A DNA stretch of 64,000 nt from an uncultured Roseovarius sp. GTDB taxonomy: Bacteria > Pseudomonadota > Alphaproteobacteria > Rhodobacterales > Rhodobacteraceae. The stretch is taken from positions 1 to 64,000 of the forward strand of contig NZ_CAMYMD010000066.1 of the NCBI RefSeq assembly GCF_947259555.1, written 5' to 3'. The position numbers were made by a program, and so were the translations under genes. Under the pieces are notes generated by a model. It saw nothing but the letters and a program-made list of their open reading frames with translations. It searched no databases and was not told the origin of the DNA. Below are positions 30,244 through 41,042 of this stretch, in pieces (within the stretch, counting starts at the first letter, position 1; each line of letters opens with the position of its first letter).

Positions 30244-32784
30244 ATGAGACGCAGCCATTATGCGGGGGCCAATGTGCTTCGACCGATTCTAAGCCTTTTC
30301 GGCACTGTCTTCAGCCTGATCACCCTAGTTGTCGTGATCGTCGGGCTGAGCATCGGTGCCGTGTTGCACATTTACGGCAAGGATCTTCCAAGCCACGAAT
30401 CCCTTGCGAATTATACGCCACCGACCATCAGCCGCATCTATTCCGCGCAAGGGCGCATCATTGATGAGTTCGCGCGCGAACGCCGGCTTTTTACCCCGGC
30501 AGAGGATATCCCTGATCTGGTGAAGCAGGCATTTATCAGTGCCGAAGACAAGAATTTCTACACGCATGGGGGCTATGACGCCGTCGGCATCGCCTCGGCC
30601 ATTGTCGACGCGGTCAAATCGCGCGGGCAGAACGTGCGCGGGGCGTCTACCATTACCCAGCAGGTCATGAAGAATTTTCTGTTGTCCGGGGATCGCAGGC
30701 TTGAGCGCAAGATCAAGGAGATCATTCTCGCCACCCGGATCGAGGAGACGCTGAGCAAGGAAAAGATTCTGGAACTGTATCTCAACGAGATCTTTCTGGG
30801 CCAGAACAGCTATGGTGTGACCGCAGCCGCGCAGACCTACTTCAACAAGACATTGCGCGAACTGGCACCGCATGAGGCTGCAACCATCGCCGCCATGCCC
30901 AAGGCCCCGAGCGACTATCATCCTGTTCGCGAAAAAGAGCGACTGGTGGATCGGCGCAATTTCGTGCTGCGGGAAATGTGGGAGAACGGGTATCTGTCAG
31001 AGGCGACCTACCGCGAAGAGCGCGCGGCCCCGTTGCGCTCGGTTCAAAACGGAGATTTCGAGCCGTTCAGCGCCGACCTTCCGCCGCGCGATTATTTTAC
31101 CGACGAGATTCGCCGCCAATTGAGCGAGGATTTCGGCGAGGGAGAGTTCTTTTCCGGCGGCCTTTCGGTGCGTGCTACGGTGGATCCTGAAATGCAGGTC
31201 AACGCGGCCAATGCGTTGCGCCGCCAACTTGAACAGTACGACCGGGGCATCGGTCGTTGGCGCGGCACCGGGCTCAGCCTGCCGGATGATGCTCTTGGCC
31301 GCGAGGAGGATTGGCGCGCGGCGCTTGAAGAATTACGCGTGCCGCGCGATATCGAACTCGACGGCCAGTGGTATCCGGCCGTGGTTTTGGAGACCGGCGA
31401 TCAGGCGTTGCGCATCGGCGTCGAGGGTGTAGAGGGCGTGCAAGAGGTCCCGCGTAACGACATCGCCTGGCTGCCGGGTGACTTTCACGAGACATTCGAT
31501 GCGGGCGAGGTGGTACATGTCCGCCGCATGACCGAGGACGACAGCGGCGACTTCATTCGCTGGACGCTGCGTCAGGTGCCCGAGGTTGAGGGCGGGTTCA
31601 TGGCGATGGATGTCAATACCGGCCGCGTTCTCGCGATGCAGGGCGGGTTCTCGTATCAACACTCGGTGTTCAACAGGGCCACGCAGGCGCTGCGCCAGCC
31701 CGGATCGAGCTTCAAGCCGTTCGTCTACGCGGCGGCGCTTGACAGTGGCTACAGCCCCGCGACGATCGTGATCGACGCCCCGATCGAGATCGACACGCCC
31801 CAAGGGTTGTGGCGTCCGCGCAATTCGTCGAACAAATTTTACGGTCCCACACCTTTGCGCACCGGCATCGAGCAGTCGCGGAACCTGATGACAATCCGCC
31901 TCGCGCAGGAGGTCGGCATGGACGTGGTTGCGGATTATGCCGAGCGCTTCGGCGTCTATGACAACATGGGCAAGTTCCTCGCCAATTCGCTTGGCTCTGA
32001 GGAGACGACGCTGTTCAACATGGTGGCGGCCTATGCGATGTTCGCCAATGGCGGAGAGCGTGTGCGCCCCAGTCTGGTGGACCGGGTGCAGGATCGGTAC
32101 GGCAAGACGATCTACAAACAGGATCAGCGTCAATGTGTGGATTGCAGCGATCCCGGTATTCCAGCCACGCGCGGACCGCGCATCGTGTCTGATCGCGAGC
32201 GGGTGATGGACGCCGTCACCGCGTACCAGCTCACCTCGATGATGAAGGGCGTGGTGGACAGGGGCACCGCGTCCGGCGCGATCAATCTGCCGGTTCCCGT
32301 GGCCGGCAAGACCGGTACGACCAATGACGCGCGTGACGTTTGGTTCGTTGGCTTCACCAGCAATATCGCTGCCGGCTGCTACATCGGCCACGATCAGCCG
32401 CGCGGCCTTGGTCGGGGGGCCTATGGCGCATCGCTCTGCGGTCCTGTCTTTCAGGAATTCATGTCCGACGCCGTCAAGAAGTACGGCGGCGGGCCATTCG
32501 ATGTGCCCCCCGGTGGCCATTTCATCAAGATCGACCGATTCAGCGGGGCGCGTCTGGCCGACAATGCGTCCGGGGCGCACGTGGTTGCGGAGTATTTCCG
32601 TGACGGTGAAGAGCCGGTGTTCGGGGTGATGTTCGACGGCGGTTTTGCAATGGGCAACGATCTCGACCTCTATAGTGCCGGCGAGCGCGAGCAGGTGCGC
32701 GACGTCACCACCTCGACCGGTGAAAAAGCACAGGTCGGCGGCAATGCGAGCTTTGGTGCAATGAGCTCGGGCGGCTTGTACTAG
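30244..32784 (+). CDS. mrcA: Penicillin-binding protein 1A, bifunctional
   Basis: The 846-residue protein polymerises and cross-links peptidoglycan. A short cytoplasmic N-terminus and one membrane segment (about residues 16-44) are followed by the GT51 glycosyltransferase, with catalytic E101 in ISAEDKNFYTHGG. An OB-like linker domain lies between. The transpeptidase carries SxxK at 488-491 (SSFK), the SxN motif SRN, and KTGTT at 689-693. Together with the preceding amidase it forms a cell-wall group. The class A architecture and length are typical. Confidence 0.94.
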   Translation: MRRSHYAGANVLRPILSLFGTVFSLITLVVVIVGLSIGAVLHIYGKDLPSHESLANYTPPTISRIYSAQGRIIDEFARERRLFTPAEDIPDLVKQAFISAEDKNFYTHGGYDAVGIASAIVDAVKSRGQNVRGASTITQQVMKNFLLSGDRRLERKIKEIILATRIEETLSKEKILELYLNEIFLGQNSYGVTAAAQTYFNKTLRELAPHEAATIAAMPKAPSDYHPVREKERLVDRRNFVLREMWENGYLSEATYREERAAPLRSVQNGDFEPFSADLPPRDYFTDEIRRQLSEDFGEGEFFSGGLSVRATVDPEMQVNAANALRRQLEQYDRGIGRWRGTGLSLPDDALGREEDWRAALEELRVPRDIELDGQWYPAVVLETGDQALRIGVEGVEGVQEVPRNDIAWLPGDFHETFDAGEVVHVRRMTEDDSGDFIRWTLRQVPEVEGGFMAMDVNTGRVLAMQGGFSYQHSVFNRATQALRQPGSSFKPFVYAAALDSGYSPATIVIDAPIEIDTPQGLWRPRNSSNKFYGPTPLRTGIEQSRNLMTIRLAQEVGMDVVADYAERFGVYDNMGKFLANSLGSEETTLFNMVAAYAMFANGGERVRPSLVDRVQDRYGKTIYKQDQRQCVDCSDPGIPATRGPRIVSDRERVMDAVTAYQLTSMMKGVVDRGTASGAINLPVPVAGKTGTTNDARDVWFVGFTSNIAAGCYIGHDQPRGLGRGAYGASLCGPVFQEFMSDAVKKYGGGPFDVPPGGHFIKIDRFSGARLADNASGAHVVAEYFRDGEEPVFGVMFDGGFAMGNDLDLYSAGEREQVRDVTTSTGEKAQVGGNASFGAMSSGGLY

Positions 32785-32970
32785 GGTGATAAGCGGGCCA
32801 GCCCGGGTGTTTGGGCCGGATTTCACCTTACGCAAGATTTCATTGACGCAGCCTGTGCAACACGCGGCCGACGACCACCACGCATCGGCGGCCGCGCCGA
32901 CGGCGCAGCGCCCTTGCCCGGCTCCGCCTGCTGCGCTATCACCCGCATCTGAGCAGACAAGGACACCGAA

Positions 32971-34098
32971 ATGCGCGCAGAAACCCAAAACCTCGTGGCC
33001 GAGATCGAAAAGTCGCTAGAGCTTTTGCGGCAACGGCTGGGGTGGGAAACAGCCCGCCATCGGCTTGAGGAATTCAATGCACGTGTTGAAGACCCGACGC
33101 TTTGGGATGATCCCGCGCAAGCGCAAAAGCTGATGCGCGAGCGACAGGCACTGGTCGATGCCCTCGACACGCATGACCGGATCAAGCAGGAACTGGAGGA
33201 CGGTATCGGCCTGATCGAACTGGGCGAGATGGAGGACGACACCGAGGTTGTGACCGAGGCCGAGGACGCGCTCAGATCGTTGGCCAAGGTGGCTGCGGCC
33301 AAGGAGCTTGAGGCACTTCTGGACGGCGAGGCGGATGGCAACGATACATTCCTTGAGATTAACGCCGGGGCAGGCGGCACCGAGAGCTGTGACTGGGCGT
33401 CGATGCTGGCGCGGATGTATGTCCGCTGGGCCGAAAAGCGCGGCTACACCGTTGAATTGCAATCAGAGTCGGCGGGGGACGAGGCCGGGATCAAATCGGC
33501 GGCGTACAAGATCAGCGGGCACAATGCCTATGGCTGGCTTAAATCGGAGTCGGGCGTGCATCGACTGGTGCGGATTTCGCCGTTTGATTCGGCGGCCAAG
33601 CGACACACCTCGTTCTCGTCTGTGTGGGTCTATCCGGTGGTCGACGACAATATCGAGATCGAGGTGAACCCGGCCGATATCCGGATCGACACCTATCGCT
33701 CTTCGGGCGCGGGCGGGCAGCACGTCAACACCACCGACTCGGCGGTGCGGATCACCCATATCCCGACCGGCATCGTGGTAACGAGCAGCCAGAAATCGCA
33801 GCACCAGAACCGCGATATCGCCATGAAGGCGCTCAAATCGCGGCTCTACCAGCAAGAGCTGGACCGGCGCAACGCCGCGATCAACGAGGCGCATGACAAC
33901 AAGGGTGACGCCGGCTGGGGCAATCAGATCCGCTCTTACGTTCTGCAACCTTACCAGATGGTCAAGGACTTGCGCACCGGGGTCGAGACATCCGACACCA
34001 AGGGCGTGCTTGATGGCGATCTCGACCCGTTCATGGCCGCGACGCTGGCGCAGAACGTGAGCGGCAAGAGCCGCGCCGAGGCGCAGAGTGCCGATTGA
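32971..34098 (+). CDS. prfB: Peptide chain release factor 2
   Basis: The 375-residue class 1 release factor reads UAA and UGA stops. It has the RF2 tripeptide SPF at residues 203-205 and the peptidyl-hydrolase GGQ at residues 248-250 (GAGGQHVN). The frame is continuous, with no in-frame stop near codon 25, so the programmed +1 frameshift found in many prfB genes is absent. It starts 186 nt after PBP1A. Domain order and length are normal. Confidence 0.95.
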   Translation: MRAETQNLVAEIEKSLELLRQRLGWETARHRLEEFNARVEDPTLWDDPAQAQKLMRERQALVDALDTHDRIKQELEDGIGLIELGEMEDDTEVVTEAEDALRSLAKVAAAKELEALLDGEADGNDTFLEINAGAGGTESCDWASMLARMYVRWAEKRGYTVELQSESAGDEAGIKSAAYKISGHNAYGWLKSESGVHRLVRISPFDSAAKRHTSFSSVWVYPVVDDNIEIEVNPADIRIDTYRSSGAGGQHVNTTDSAVRITHIPTGIVVTSSQKSQHQNRDIAMKALKSRLYQQELDRRNAAINEAHDNKGDAGWGNQIRSYVLQPYQMVKDLRTGVETSDTKGVLDGDLDPFMAATLAQNVSGKSRAEAQSAD

Positions 34099-34257
34099 CC
34101 AGTTTTGGTCTGGCCCATAGGCTGCCGCGTGGAAAAATCTGCATGATTTGGTGCCGCGCGCCGCATTGGTGCTTCCAACTGCCGCTTTGAACGACTAGAT
34201 AAACCAATGATATTCCCGGGGGCAATCCATGGACCCCCGAGATAGGGAGAGACAGAC

Positions 34258-34488
34258 ATGCTGAACAATATCGGCCTTCCCGGCCTTCTTCTCATCGCCG
34301 TGGTGGTGCTGGTGCTTTTCGGTCGCGGCAAGATTTCCTCGCTGATGGGCGAAGTGGGCAAGGGCATCACATCCTTCAAGAAGGGCGTGTCCGAAGGCAA
34401 CAAGGAGCTTGAGGACGAAGACAAGAAAGACGAAGACGTCGAGACCGCTCGCGACGTCACGCCTTCCGACGAAAAAGACAAGGTCTGA
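34258..34488 (+). CDS. tatA: Twin-arginine translocase subunit TatA
   Basis: The 76-residue protein has a single N-terminal membrane helix ([18 protein letters not shown]), the FGRGK turn and an amphipathic helix ([19 protein letters not shown]). An acidic tail completes it. It forms the protein-conducting pore of the Tat system. It is the first gene of tatABC, 7 nt before tatB, with GGGAGAG upstream of the ATG. Confidence 0.93.
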   Translation: MLNNIGLPGLLLIAVVVLVLFGRGKISSLMGEVGKGITSFKKGVSEGNKELEDEDKKDEDVETARDVTPSDEKDKV

Positions 34489-34495
34489 TCCGTAA

Positions 34496-35053
34496 ATGCT
34501 GGACCTGGGCTGGACGGAGCTGTTGCTCATTGGCATCGTGGCGCTCATTGTCGTGGGGCCCAAGGACCTGCCCGGAATGTTTCAGGCTGTCGGAAAGTTC
34601 GTCGGCAAAGCCAAGGGCATGGCTCGCGAATTCAGCCGCGCGATGAATGACGCGGCCGATCATTCTGGCGTGAACGAGATCCAGAAGACCTTCAAGGCCG
34701 CGTCGAACCCGATGAAGTCGGCGATGGACGAGGTCAAGAAAACCACCGAGAACGCGACGCGTGACCTGACCACCGCGGATGTGCCGCCGCTCAGTGAAGA
34801 GCGGCAGGCGCAGGCCGACAAGATCCGCGAAAAGGCCGGTGAAATGGCCACCGCGCGGAAGACCGCCGAGGCCGAGGCCGAGGCAAAGGCCGCTGCCGAG
34901 GCACAGGCCACCGAGACGAAGACCCCCGAGACGAAGACCAAAGACGCGCCCCAGAGCAAAGCCTCCAAAGCCAAGACAAAAAGCGGCAAAACAACCAAGG
35001 CCAAGGCAAAAAGCACCAAGGCCGCCGCGGCCAAGGTCGAGGACAAGGCATGA
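34496..35053 (+). CDS. tatB: Twin-arginine translocase subunit TatB
   Basis: The 185-residue protein starts [21 protein letters not shown], a TatB membrane helix with its conserved E. An amphipathic helix and a long cytoplasmic tail follow. From about residue 120 the tail is repeated Ala/Lys/Thr (for example [16 protein letters not shown]) and probably disordered. TatB binds signal peptides with TatC. It overlaps tatC by ATGA. Confidence 0.92.
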   Translation: MLDLGWTELLLIGIVALIVVGPKDLPGMFQAVGKFVGKAKGMAREFSRAMNDAADHSGVNEIQKTFKAASNPMKSAMDEVKKTTENATRDLTTADVPPLSEERQAQADKIREKAGEMATARKTAEAEAEAKAAAEAQATETKTPETKTKDAPQSKASKAKTKSGKTTKAKAKSTKAAAAKVEDKA

Positions 35054-35964
35054 GCACCCCCGACGAGATTGAAGACAGCAGCGCGCCGCTGATCGAGCAT
35101 CTGGCGGAATTGCGCAATCGTCTCATTCACTCGGTTGTGGCCTTTATCATCGGCATGGTGATCTGTTTCACCGTGGCGACCCCGATTTTCAACTTTCTCA
35201 CCGCGCCGCTCTGTCAGGTTCTGGCCGAGCGCGGACAGGATTGCGACCTGATCTTCATCAGCCCACAAGAGGGTTTCTTTGTCGCGATCAAGGTCTCGCT
35301 TCTTGGCGGTTTCATCCTCGCCTTTCCCTACATCGCAAACCAGATGTGGCGGTTCGTGGCGCCGGGTCTCTACAAGTCCGAGAAGGGGGCGTTCCTGCCA
35401 TTTCTCGTGGCCTCGCCCTTCATGTTCTTTCTTGGCGCATCCTTTGCGTTTTATGTCGTCACGCCGCTGGCCTATGATTTCTTCCTTGGCTTCCAGCAGT
35501 TTGGCGGGCAGGGCGAGGCGGTCGAGGGTGGCCAGAACGCGGCGCCGCTCTCGGTAGTGTTCCAAGGCTCGGCGCAGGAATATCTCAATCTCACCATCAA
35601 GTTTATTGTGGCCTTTGGCCTGTGTTTCCAACTGCCGGTTTTGCTGACCCTGATGGGCAAGGCAGGGCTGGTGAGCGCGCCGGGCCTGCGCTCGGTACGC
35701 AAATATGCGGTGGTTGGTATTCTCTTGTTGGCCGCCCTCGTGACGCCGCCCGATGTCATCACCCAGATCATTCTCTTCGTTGTGGTCTATGGCCTTTACG
35801 AAGTGTCCATTCAACTCGTGCAGCGGGTCGAGAGAAAGCGCGAAGCAGAGTTGCGTGCGCAGGGTCTGTGGTTTGATGAGACCGACGACGAGGCGGAGTT
35901 CGATGACGATTTCGAGGAAGACGATCCGCTCGCCGGGACTGACGAGGACAAAGGCAAGACCTGA
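35050..35964 (+). CDS. tatC: Twin-arginine translocase subunit TatC
   Basis: The 304-residue protein has six hydrophobic segments and the TatC features [16 protein letters not shown] at the N-terminus and [17 protein letters not shown]. It is the receptor for twin-arginine signal peptides. The C-terminal tail is acidic and extended ([19 protein letters not shown]). The next gene begins directly after its stop. Confidence 0.94.
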   Translation: MSTPDEIEDSSAPLIEHLAELRNRLIHSVVAFIIGMVICFTVATPIFNFLTAPLCQVLAERGQDCDLIFISPQEGFFVAIKVSLLGGFILAFPYIANQMWRFVAPGLYKSEKGAFLPFLVASPFMFFLGASFAFYVVTPLAYDFFLGFQQFGGQGEAVEGGQNAAPLSVVFQGSAQEYLNLTIKFIVAFGLCFQLPVLLTLMGKAGLVSAPGLRSVRKYAVVGILLLAALVTPPDVITQIILFVVVYGLYEVSIQLVQRVERKREAELRAQGLWFDETDDEAEFDDDFEEDDPLAGTDEDKGKT

Positions 35965-36804
35965 ATGACGACCGACCCGATGGAGCGGATTGCGGCCGCG
36001 CTCGAACGGATGAGCCCCGCACCGCTGACAGCCCCCGATTTTGATACAGCCGACGCATTTGTCTGGCATGTTTCCCCTGACCGGCTGGAGCCTGTCGCCA
36101 AGGTTAACCGTGTGGAGATGTCGCTCTTGGTGGGCATCAATCGCGCACGCGATACGCTCTTGACCAATACCCAGCAATTTGCGCGCGGGTTGCCGGCCAA
36201 TAACGCGCTTCTCTGGGGCGCGCGGGGGATGGGAAAGTCGAGCCTGGTCAAGGCTGTGCATGCCGCCGTGCGGGCCGAGGGGCTGCCGCTCAAGATCGTG
36301 GAATTGCAGCGCGAGGATCTGCCCTCGGTGGGGCGTCTCTTGAACCTGCTGCGCGGGGCGGATGCGCGGTTCCTGCTGTTTTGCGATGATCTGAGCTTTG
36401 GCCACGATGACCAGCATTACAAATCGTTGAAGGCGGTTCTGGATGGAGGGATCGAAGGACGGCCCGAGAATGTGGTGTTCTACGCCACCTCGAACCGCCG
36501 CCACCTGATGCCGCGCGACATGATCGAGAACGAACGCTCTTCGGCGATCAGTCCCTCCGAGGCTGTCGAGGAAAAGGTGTCTCTGTCGGACCGCTTCGGG
36601 CTCTGGCTGGGCTTTCATCCCTGCGATCAGGATGAATACCTGTCGATGATCCGGGGCTATTGCGACACCTACGGGGTAGAGATCGACGACGCCACCCTGC
36701 GCGCCGAGGCGATCGAATGGCAGGCCACGCGCGGGTCGCGCTCGGGCCGGGTGGCGTGGCAGTATTTCACCGATCTGGCCGGGCGGCGCGGCGTATCGGT
36801 CTGA
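35965..36804 (+). CDS. DUF815 P-loop ATPase
   Basis: The 279-residue AAA-type ATPase of the DUF815 family has Walker A GARGMGKSS at residues 85-93 and a Walker B-like LLFCDDL at about 137-143. The conserved ATSNRRHLMPR follows, with DRFGLWLGFHP near the C-terminus. The family role is unknown. The start codon directly follows the tatC stop, so it is co-transcribed with tatABC; whether it serves protein export is not shown. Confidence 0.85.
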   Translation: MTTDPMERIAAALERMSPAPLTAPDFDTADAFVWHVSPDRLEPVAKVNRVEMSLLVGINRARDTLLTNTQQFARGLPANNALLWGARGMGKSSLVKAVHAAVRAEGLPLKIVELQREDLPSVGRLLNLLRGADARFLLFCDDLSFGHDDQHYKSLKAVLDGGIEGRPENVVFYATSNRRHLMPRDMIENERSSAISPSEAVEEKVSLSDRFGLWLGFHPCDQDEYLSMIRGYCDTYGVEIDDATLRAEAIEWQATRGSRSGRVAWQYFTDLAGRRGVSV

Positions 36805-36862
36805 AGGCTTGCGCGTCATGCGGGGGCAGGGCAAGCTTTGCCTGTCGTAGCAGGGGCGCAAT

Positions 36863-37420
36863 ATGGCCAGTATCAACCGGATCGTTATGCAGAAAAGCTC
36901 TCGGCGTTGGCTCACCGCGCTGGATCTCGAAACGATGGATGCCGCCGAGGTTTCGGGAAAATACGGACGTCGCTTTACCTTTCGCAGCTACGAGCGGTTT
37001 CGCTATCCCAAACATGATATCTGCAACGGGCCTTACCGCGATACTGTCGGCAATGTACTGAGTTTCGACCTGGTCTTGGCCAATCAGGTGTGGGAGCACC
37101 TCGATCGGCCCTACGCCGCGACGCGCAACGTGCTCGAAATGCTTCGACCCAACGGATACTTTTGGCTCGCGGTGCCGTTCTACATTCCCTACCATGGCGA
37201 TCCTGTGGACTGCTCACGCTGGACGGCGCGCGGCCTCAAGAACTTGCTTGTCGAGGCAGGCTTTGACGAGGCGCGCATCCTGTCACGTCAATGGGGCAAC
37301 CGGCAGGCCGCGCGGCGGAATCTAGAAGATGAATGGCCCCCGGTTTACAATCCTGCGCAAGACGATTTGACAGACGATCCGAATTTCCCGATCTGCTCAT
37401 GGGCTTTGGCGCAGAAATAG
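36863..37420 (+). CDS. SAM methyltransferase-like protein lacking motif I
   Basis: The 185-residue protein has the later half of a class I methyltransferase: FDLVLANQVWEHLDRPY (motif II region) and VLEMLRPNGYFWLAVPFYIP (motif III region). A C-terminal PVDCSRWTARGLKNLL segment recalls DUF-type methyltransferases. The glycine-rich SAM-binding motif I is absent, because the first 60 residues hold no GxGxG. It may be a shortened or degenerate enzyme, or one with a different N-terminus. It sits between the DUF815 gene and uvrA. Confidence 0.6.
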   Translation: MASINRIVMQKSSRRWLTALDLETMDAAEVSGKYGRRFTFRSYERFRYPKHDICNGPYRDTVGNVLSFDLVLANQVWEHLDRPYAATRNVLEMLRPNGYFWLAVPFYIPYHGDPVDCSRWTARGLKNLLVEAGFDEARILSRQWGNRQAARRNLEDEWPPVYNPAQDDLTDDPNFPICSWALAQK

Positions 37421-37435
37421 GCGGATGCAGGCCAC

Positions 37436-37450
37436 GTTCCCGTAATGTTC
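37436..37450. promoter_or_regulatory. SOS box (LexA operator) at uvrA
   Basis: GTTC CCGTAAT GTTC matches the alphaproteobacterial LexA operator exactly. It lies 67 nt before the uvrA start, in the gap between the methyltransferase-like gene and uvrA. Its role fits, since uvrA is a usual SOS gene. Confidence 0.85.
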
Positions 37451-37517
37451 GCAAAATTGACTTGGACCCGGGCCGCGTCTCTTCTATGTGTGGCAAGTGC
37501 AAAACCCGGGGGTCAGA

Positions 37518-40376
37518 ATGGCCGATCTGAAGTATATCGAGGTGCGCGGCGCGCGCGAGCATAACCTCAAGAATATCGACGTGGACATCCCGCGCGACCA
37601 ACTGGTTGTGATCACCGGGCTTTCCGGCTCGGGCAAGTCGTCGCTGGCGTTCGACACGATCTATGCCGAGGGGCAGCGGCGCTATGTCGAATCGCTCAGC
37701 GCCTATGCGCGGCAGTTCCTCGACATGATGGAAAAGCCGGATGTGGATCACATCAGCGGGCTGTCGCCGGCGATTTCCATTGAGCAGAAGACAACGTCGA
37801 AGAACCCCCGCTCGACCGTCGGCACCGTGACCGAGATCTACGATTACATGCGGCTGCTGTTTGCCCGCGTCGGCACCCCCTATTCGCCTGCCACCGGCCT
37901 GCCTATCGAGGCGCAGCAGGTGCAGGACATGGTGGATCGCGTGATGGCGATGGAAGAGGGCACGCGCGCCTATCTGTTGGCCCCCATCGTGCGCGACCGC
38001 AAGGGCGAGTATCGCAAGGAATTCCTGGAACTGCGCAAATCCGGCTTTCAGCGGGTCAAGGTGGATGGCGAATTTTATGAACTCGATGAGCCGCCCACGC
38101 TGGACAAGAAATTTCGGCACGATGTCGATGTCGTGGTCGACCGGCTGGTGGTGAAAGAGGGGCTGGAGACGCGGCTTGCCGACAGTCTGCGCACCGCGCT
38201 CGATCTGGCAGATGGCATCGCCGTGCTGGAGACCGCCCCGCGTGACGGTGAGCCGGAGCGGATGACCTTCTCCGAGAAATTTGCCTGCCCGGTCAGCGGC
38301 TTCACCATCCCCGAGATCGAGCCGCGGCTGTTTTCCTTCAACGCGCCCTTCGGGGCCTGCCCGGACTGTGACGGGCTGGGGATGGAACTGTTCTTCGATG
38401 AAAAGCTGGTGGTGCCGGACGAGGCGCTGCGCATCGGCGACGGGGCCATTGCGCCGTGGCGCAAGGGCAAGAGCCCCTATTTCACCCAGACCATCAACGC
38501 CATCGCCAAGCATTACGAGTTCAACAAGGCGACCCCGTGGAAGGGCCTGCCCGCCCATGTGAAACAGGTGTTTCTCTATGGCTCTGGCGAGGAGGAAATC
38601 CCGTTTCGCTATGATGAGGGCGGCCGCGTCTATCAGGTCAGCCGCGTGTTCGAGGGCGTCATCCCCAACATGGAGCGACGCTATCGCGAGACCGACTCGA
38701 ACTGGATTCGCGAGGAATTTGAGCGCTACCAGAACAACCGCCCCTGCGGCGCCTGCGGCGGGTACCGGCTGCGCGAAGAGGCGCTTGCGGTGCGCATCGC
38801 CGGTGTGCACGTCGGTCAGGTGGTGCAAATGTCGATCCGCGAGGCCTATGACTGGTGCGAGACGGTGCCGGAGCATCTTGGCAAACAGAAGAACGAGATT
38901 GCCCGCGCCATCCTCAAGGAGATCCGCGAGCGGCTTGGCTTTCTCAACAATGTGGGCCTCGATTACCTGACGCTCAGCCGCAACGCCGGCACTCTCAGCG
39001 GTGGCGAGAGCCAGCGGATTCGGCTGGCGAGTCAGATCGGTTCGGGCCTGACGGGGGTGCTCTACGTGCTGGATGAGCCGTCCATCGGGTTGCATCAGCG
39101 CGACAACGGGCGGCTGTTGCAGACGCTGCGCAACCTGCGCGATCAGGGCAATACGGTGATCGTGGTCGAACATGACGAGGAGGCGATCCGCACCGCCGAT
39201 TACGTCTTTGACATCGGCCCGGGGGCGGGGGTGCATGGCGGGCAGGTCGTCAGCCATGGCACCCCCGATCATGTCGCCGCCGACCCGGCCTCGATCACCG
39301 GGCAGTACCTGTCGGGCACGCGCGAGATTGCCGTGCCCCCCAAGCGGCGCAAGGGCAACAAGAAGAAGCTGACCGTGGTCAAGGCGACGGGCAACAACCT
39401 GCAAAACGTCACCGCCGAGTTTCCGCTTGGCAAGTTTGTCTGCGTGACGGGTGTGTCGGGCGGGGGAAAATCGACGCTCACCATCGAGACGCTGTTCAAG
39501 ACCGCCTCGATGCGTCTTAACGGCGCGCGGCAGGTGCCCGCGCCCTGCGAGACGATCAAGGGGCTGGAACATCTCGACAAGGTGATCGACATCGATCAGC
39601 GGCCCATCGGGCGCACGCCGCGCTCGAACCCGGCGACCTATACCGGGGCCTTCACGCCGATCCGCGACTGGTTCGCCGGGCTGCCCGAGGCCAAGGCGCG
39701 CGGCTACAAGCCGGGGCGCTTTTCGTTCAACGTCAAGGGCGGGCGCTGCGAGGCGTGCCAGGGCGATGGGGTGATCAAGATCGAGATGCATTTCCTGCCC
39801 GACGTCTATGTCGAATGCGAGACCTGCAAGGGCGCGCGCTACAACCGCGAGACGCTGGAAATTCGGTTCAAGGGCAAGAGCATAGCGGACGTTCTTGATA
39901 TGACGGTGGAAGAGGCGCAGGAGTTCTTCAAGGCGGTGCCGTCAATCCGCGAGAAGATGGATGCGCTGATGCGCGTGGGCCTTGGCTATATCAAGGTGGG
40001 CCAGCAGGCGACGACACTGTCGGGCGGCGAGGCGCAACGGGTGAAGCTGTCAAAGGAACTGGCCAAACGCTCGACCGGGCGCACGCTCTATATTCTCGAC
40101 GAGCCGACCACGGGGCTGCACTTCGAGGACGTGAAGAAGCTTCTGGAGGTGCTGCATGAGCTGGTGGAGGCGGGCAATACCGTGGTGGTGATTGAGCATA
40201 ATCTCGACGTCATCAAGACCGCCGATCACATCATCGACATCGGCCCCGAAGGCGGCGACGGCGGTGGTGAGATTGTCGCAGTCGGCACGCCCGAACAGGT
40301 CGCCGAGGAGTTGCGTAGCCATACCGGGCGCTACCTCAAAGACATGCTGAGCGCCCGCAAGGTGGCGGCGGAATAG
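37518..40376 (+). CDS. uvrA: Excinuclease ABC subunit A
   Basis: The 952-residue ATPase recognises damaged DNA with UvrB. It has two ABC-type nucleotide sites: Walker A in GLSGSGKSS near the N-terminus and GVSGGGKST in the second half. Each half carries a signature LSGGE. Zinc-binding cysteines lie in CPDCDG, CGACGG and CEACQGDG. Start at ATG 37518 ([11 protein letters not shown]) matches the family N-terminus. An SOS box lies upstream, so it should respond to DNA damage through LexA, which is coded in this window. Confidence 0.96.
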   Translation: MADLKYIEVRGAREHNLKNIDVDIPRDQLVVITGLSGSGKSSLAFDTIYAEGQRRYVESLSAYARQFLDMMEKPDVDHISGLSPAISIEQKTTSKNPRSTVGTVTEIYDYMRLLFARVGTPYSPATGLPIEAQQVQDMVDRVMAMEEGTRAYLLAPIVRDRKGEYRKEFLELRKSGFQRVKVDGEFYELDEPPTLDKKFRHDVDVVVDRLVVKEGLETRLADSLRTALDLADGIAVLETAPRDGEPERMTFSEKFACPVSGFTIPEIEPRLFSFNAPFGACPDCDGLGMELFFDEKLVVPDEALRIGDGAIAPWRKGKSPYFTQTINAIAKHYEFNKATPWKGLPAHVKQVFLYGSGEEEIPFRYDEGGRVYQVSRVFEGVIPNMERRYRETDSNWIREEFERYQNNRPCGACGGYRLREEALAVRIAGVHVGQVVQMSIREAYDWCETVPEHLGKQKNEIARAILKEIRERLGFLNNVGLDYLTLSRNAGTLSGGESQRIRLASQIGSGLTGVLYVLDEPSIGLHQRDNGRLLQTLRNLRDQGNTVIVVEHDEEAIRTADYVFDIGPGAGVHGGQVVSHGTPDHVAADPASITGQYLSGTREIAVPPKRRKGNKKKLTVVKATGNNLQNVTAEFPLGKFVCVTGVSGGGKSTLTIETLFKTASMRLNGARQVPAPCETIKGLEHLDKVIDIDQRPIGRTPRSNPATYTGAFTPIRDWFAGLPEAKARGYKPGRFSFNVKGGRCEACQGDGVIKIEMHFLPDVYVECETCKGARYNRETLEIRFKGKSIADVLDMTVEEAQEFFKAVPSIREKMDALMRVGLGYIKVGQQATTLSGGEAQRVKLSKELAKRSTGRTLYILDEPTTGLHFEDVKKLLEVLHELVEAGNTVVVIEHNLDVIKTADHIIDIGPEGGDGGGEIVAVGTPEQVAEELRSHTGRYLKDMLSARKVAAE

Positions 40377-40398
40377 GAGCCGCGCCAGCCCTGACCCG

Positions 40399-40462
40399 TC
40401 ATCGTCCGGCCTGACCGGATGATCCCGCCGGGCGTGGAGATCCTCGGGTCAAGCCCGAGGAT
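40399..40462. repeat. Intergenic palindromic repeat, copy 1
   Basis: ATCCTCGGG (40440-40448) pairs with CCCGAGGAT (40454-40462). Just before it, TCATCGTCCGG and CCGGATGATC form an imperfect hairpin. The same CGGG-n-CAAGCCCGAGG-n-TGAC core recurs at 44437-44460. It lies after uvrA. Confidence 0.55.
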
Positions 40463-40503
40463 GACAATGGATCGGCCTTGTCTCTTTCCGTCGCAGGCAG
40501 CGG

Positions 40504-40824
40504 TCAGTCCAGCACAGCCGCCGCTGCCCCGATCAGGTCGAGGACCTCGCGCGTGTCGTGGTCGACACGGTAGAGGCGGTCGCCAACGCGGTAATAGGTT
40601 CCATCCGGATCGAGACCGTAGCGCCCCGGATTGCGCAGGATCGTGTGATCTCCGTGGATATAGTCGCCCCTGTGGTAGATGCCTTGCTTTTTTGCCAGGC
40701 CGGGAGGCTGGCACCCGGTGCCTTTCTTGGCCAGACCGGGCGGGCATCCTTTGGGCGCGGCTTGCGCGGGGGCGGATGTGAGCAGTGTCAGGCCTGTGAG
40801 GCCGAGAGCGATAATGCGTAACAT
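40504..40824 (-). CDS. Small secreted protein with PPGLAKK repeat
   Basis: This protein is about 106 residues. A signal peptide (LRIIALGLTGLTLLTSAPAQA) is followed by two PPGLAKK copies separated by a cysteine-containing linker (CPPGLAKKGTGCQPPGLAKK). A C-terminal GTYYRVGDRLYRVDHDT segment follows. It is transcribed toward uvrA. Similar proteins sit beside uvrA in related genomes and are sometimes mislabelled as uvrA in databases (from memory). A mild resemblance to RcnB-type periplasmic proteins is possible. Start at 40824 gives a clean signal peptide; the longer frame does not. Function unknown. Confidence 0.7.
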   Translation of the reverse strand: MLRIIALGLTGLTLLTSAPAQAAPKGCPPGLAKKGTGCQPPGLAKKQGIYHRGDYIHGDHTILRNPGRYGLDPDGTYYRVGDRLYRVDHDTREVLDLIGAAAAVLD

Positions 40825-41042
40825 GGTTCCTCCGTTTGCATCGCAAATCTGGGCACTCGGAGGATAATGTCCAAGGCACTGGCATGCTGTGCGCGGAAAG
40901 TTGCCATGCCGTATCGCCTCGGTCACGTCATGCGGAAGAAAGATGCGCGTCCCGGCCAGCCCCGGATAAATCCGTGAGTAATGTTGGCCCGCCAGGACGC
41001 GACTTTGGAGTTTGACCAGTGATGGCGCACTCCGTCTTCATT

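Noticed and set aside
32971-33060. Programmed frameshift in prfB
   Set aside because: The RF2 frame is continuous from the start codon, with no in-frame stop near codon 25.
34660-36915. 751-residue minus-strand frame over the tat genes
   Set aside because: It is the shadow of tatB, tatC and the DUF815 gene; no domain is recognisable.
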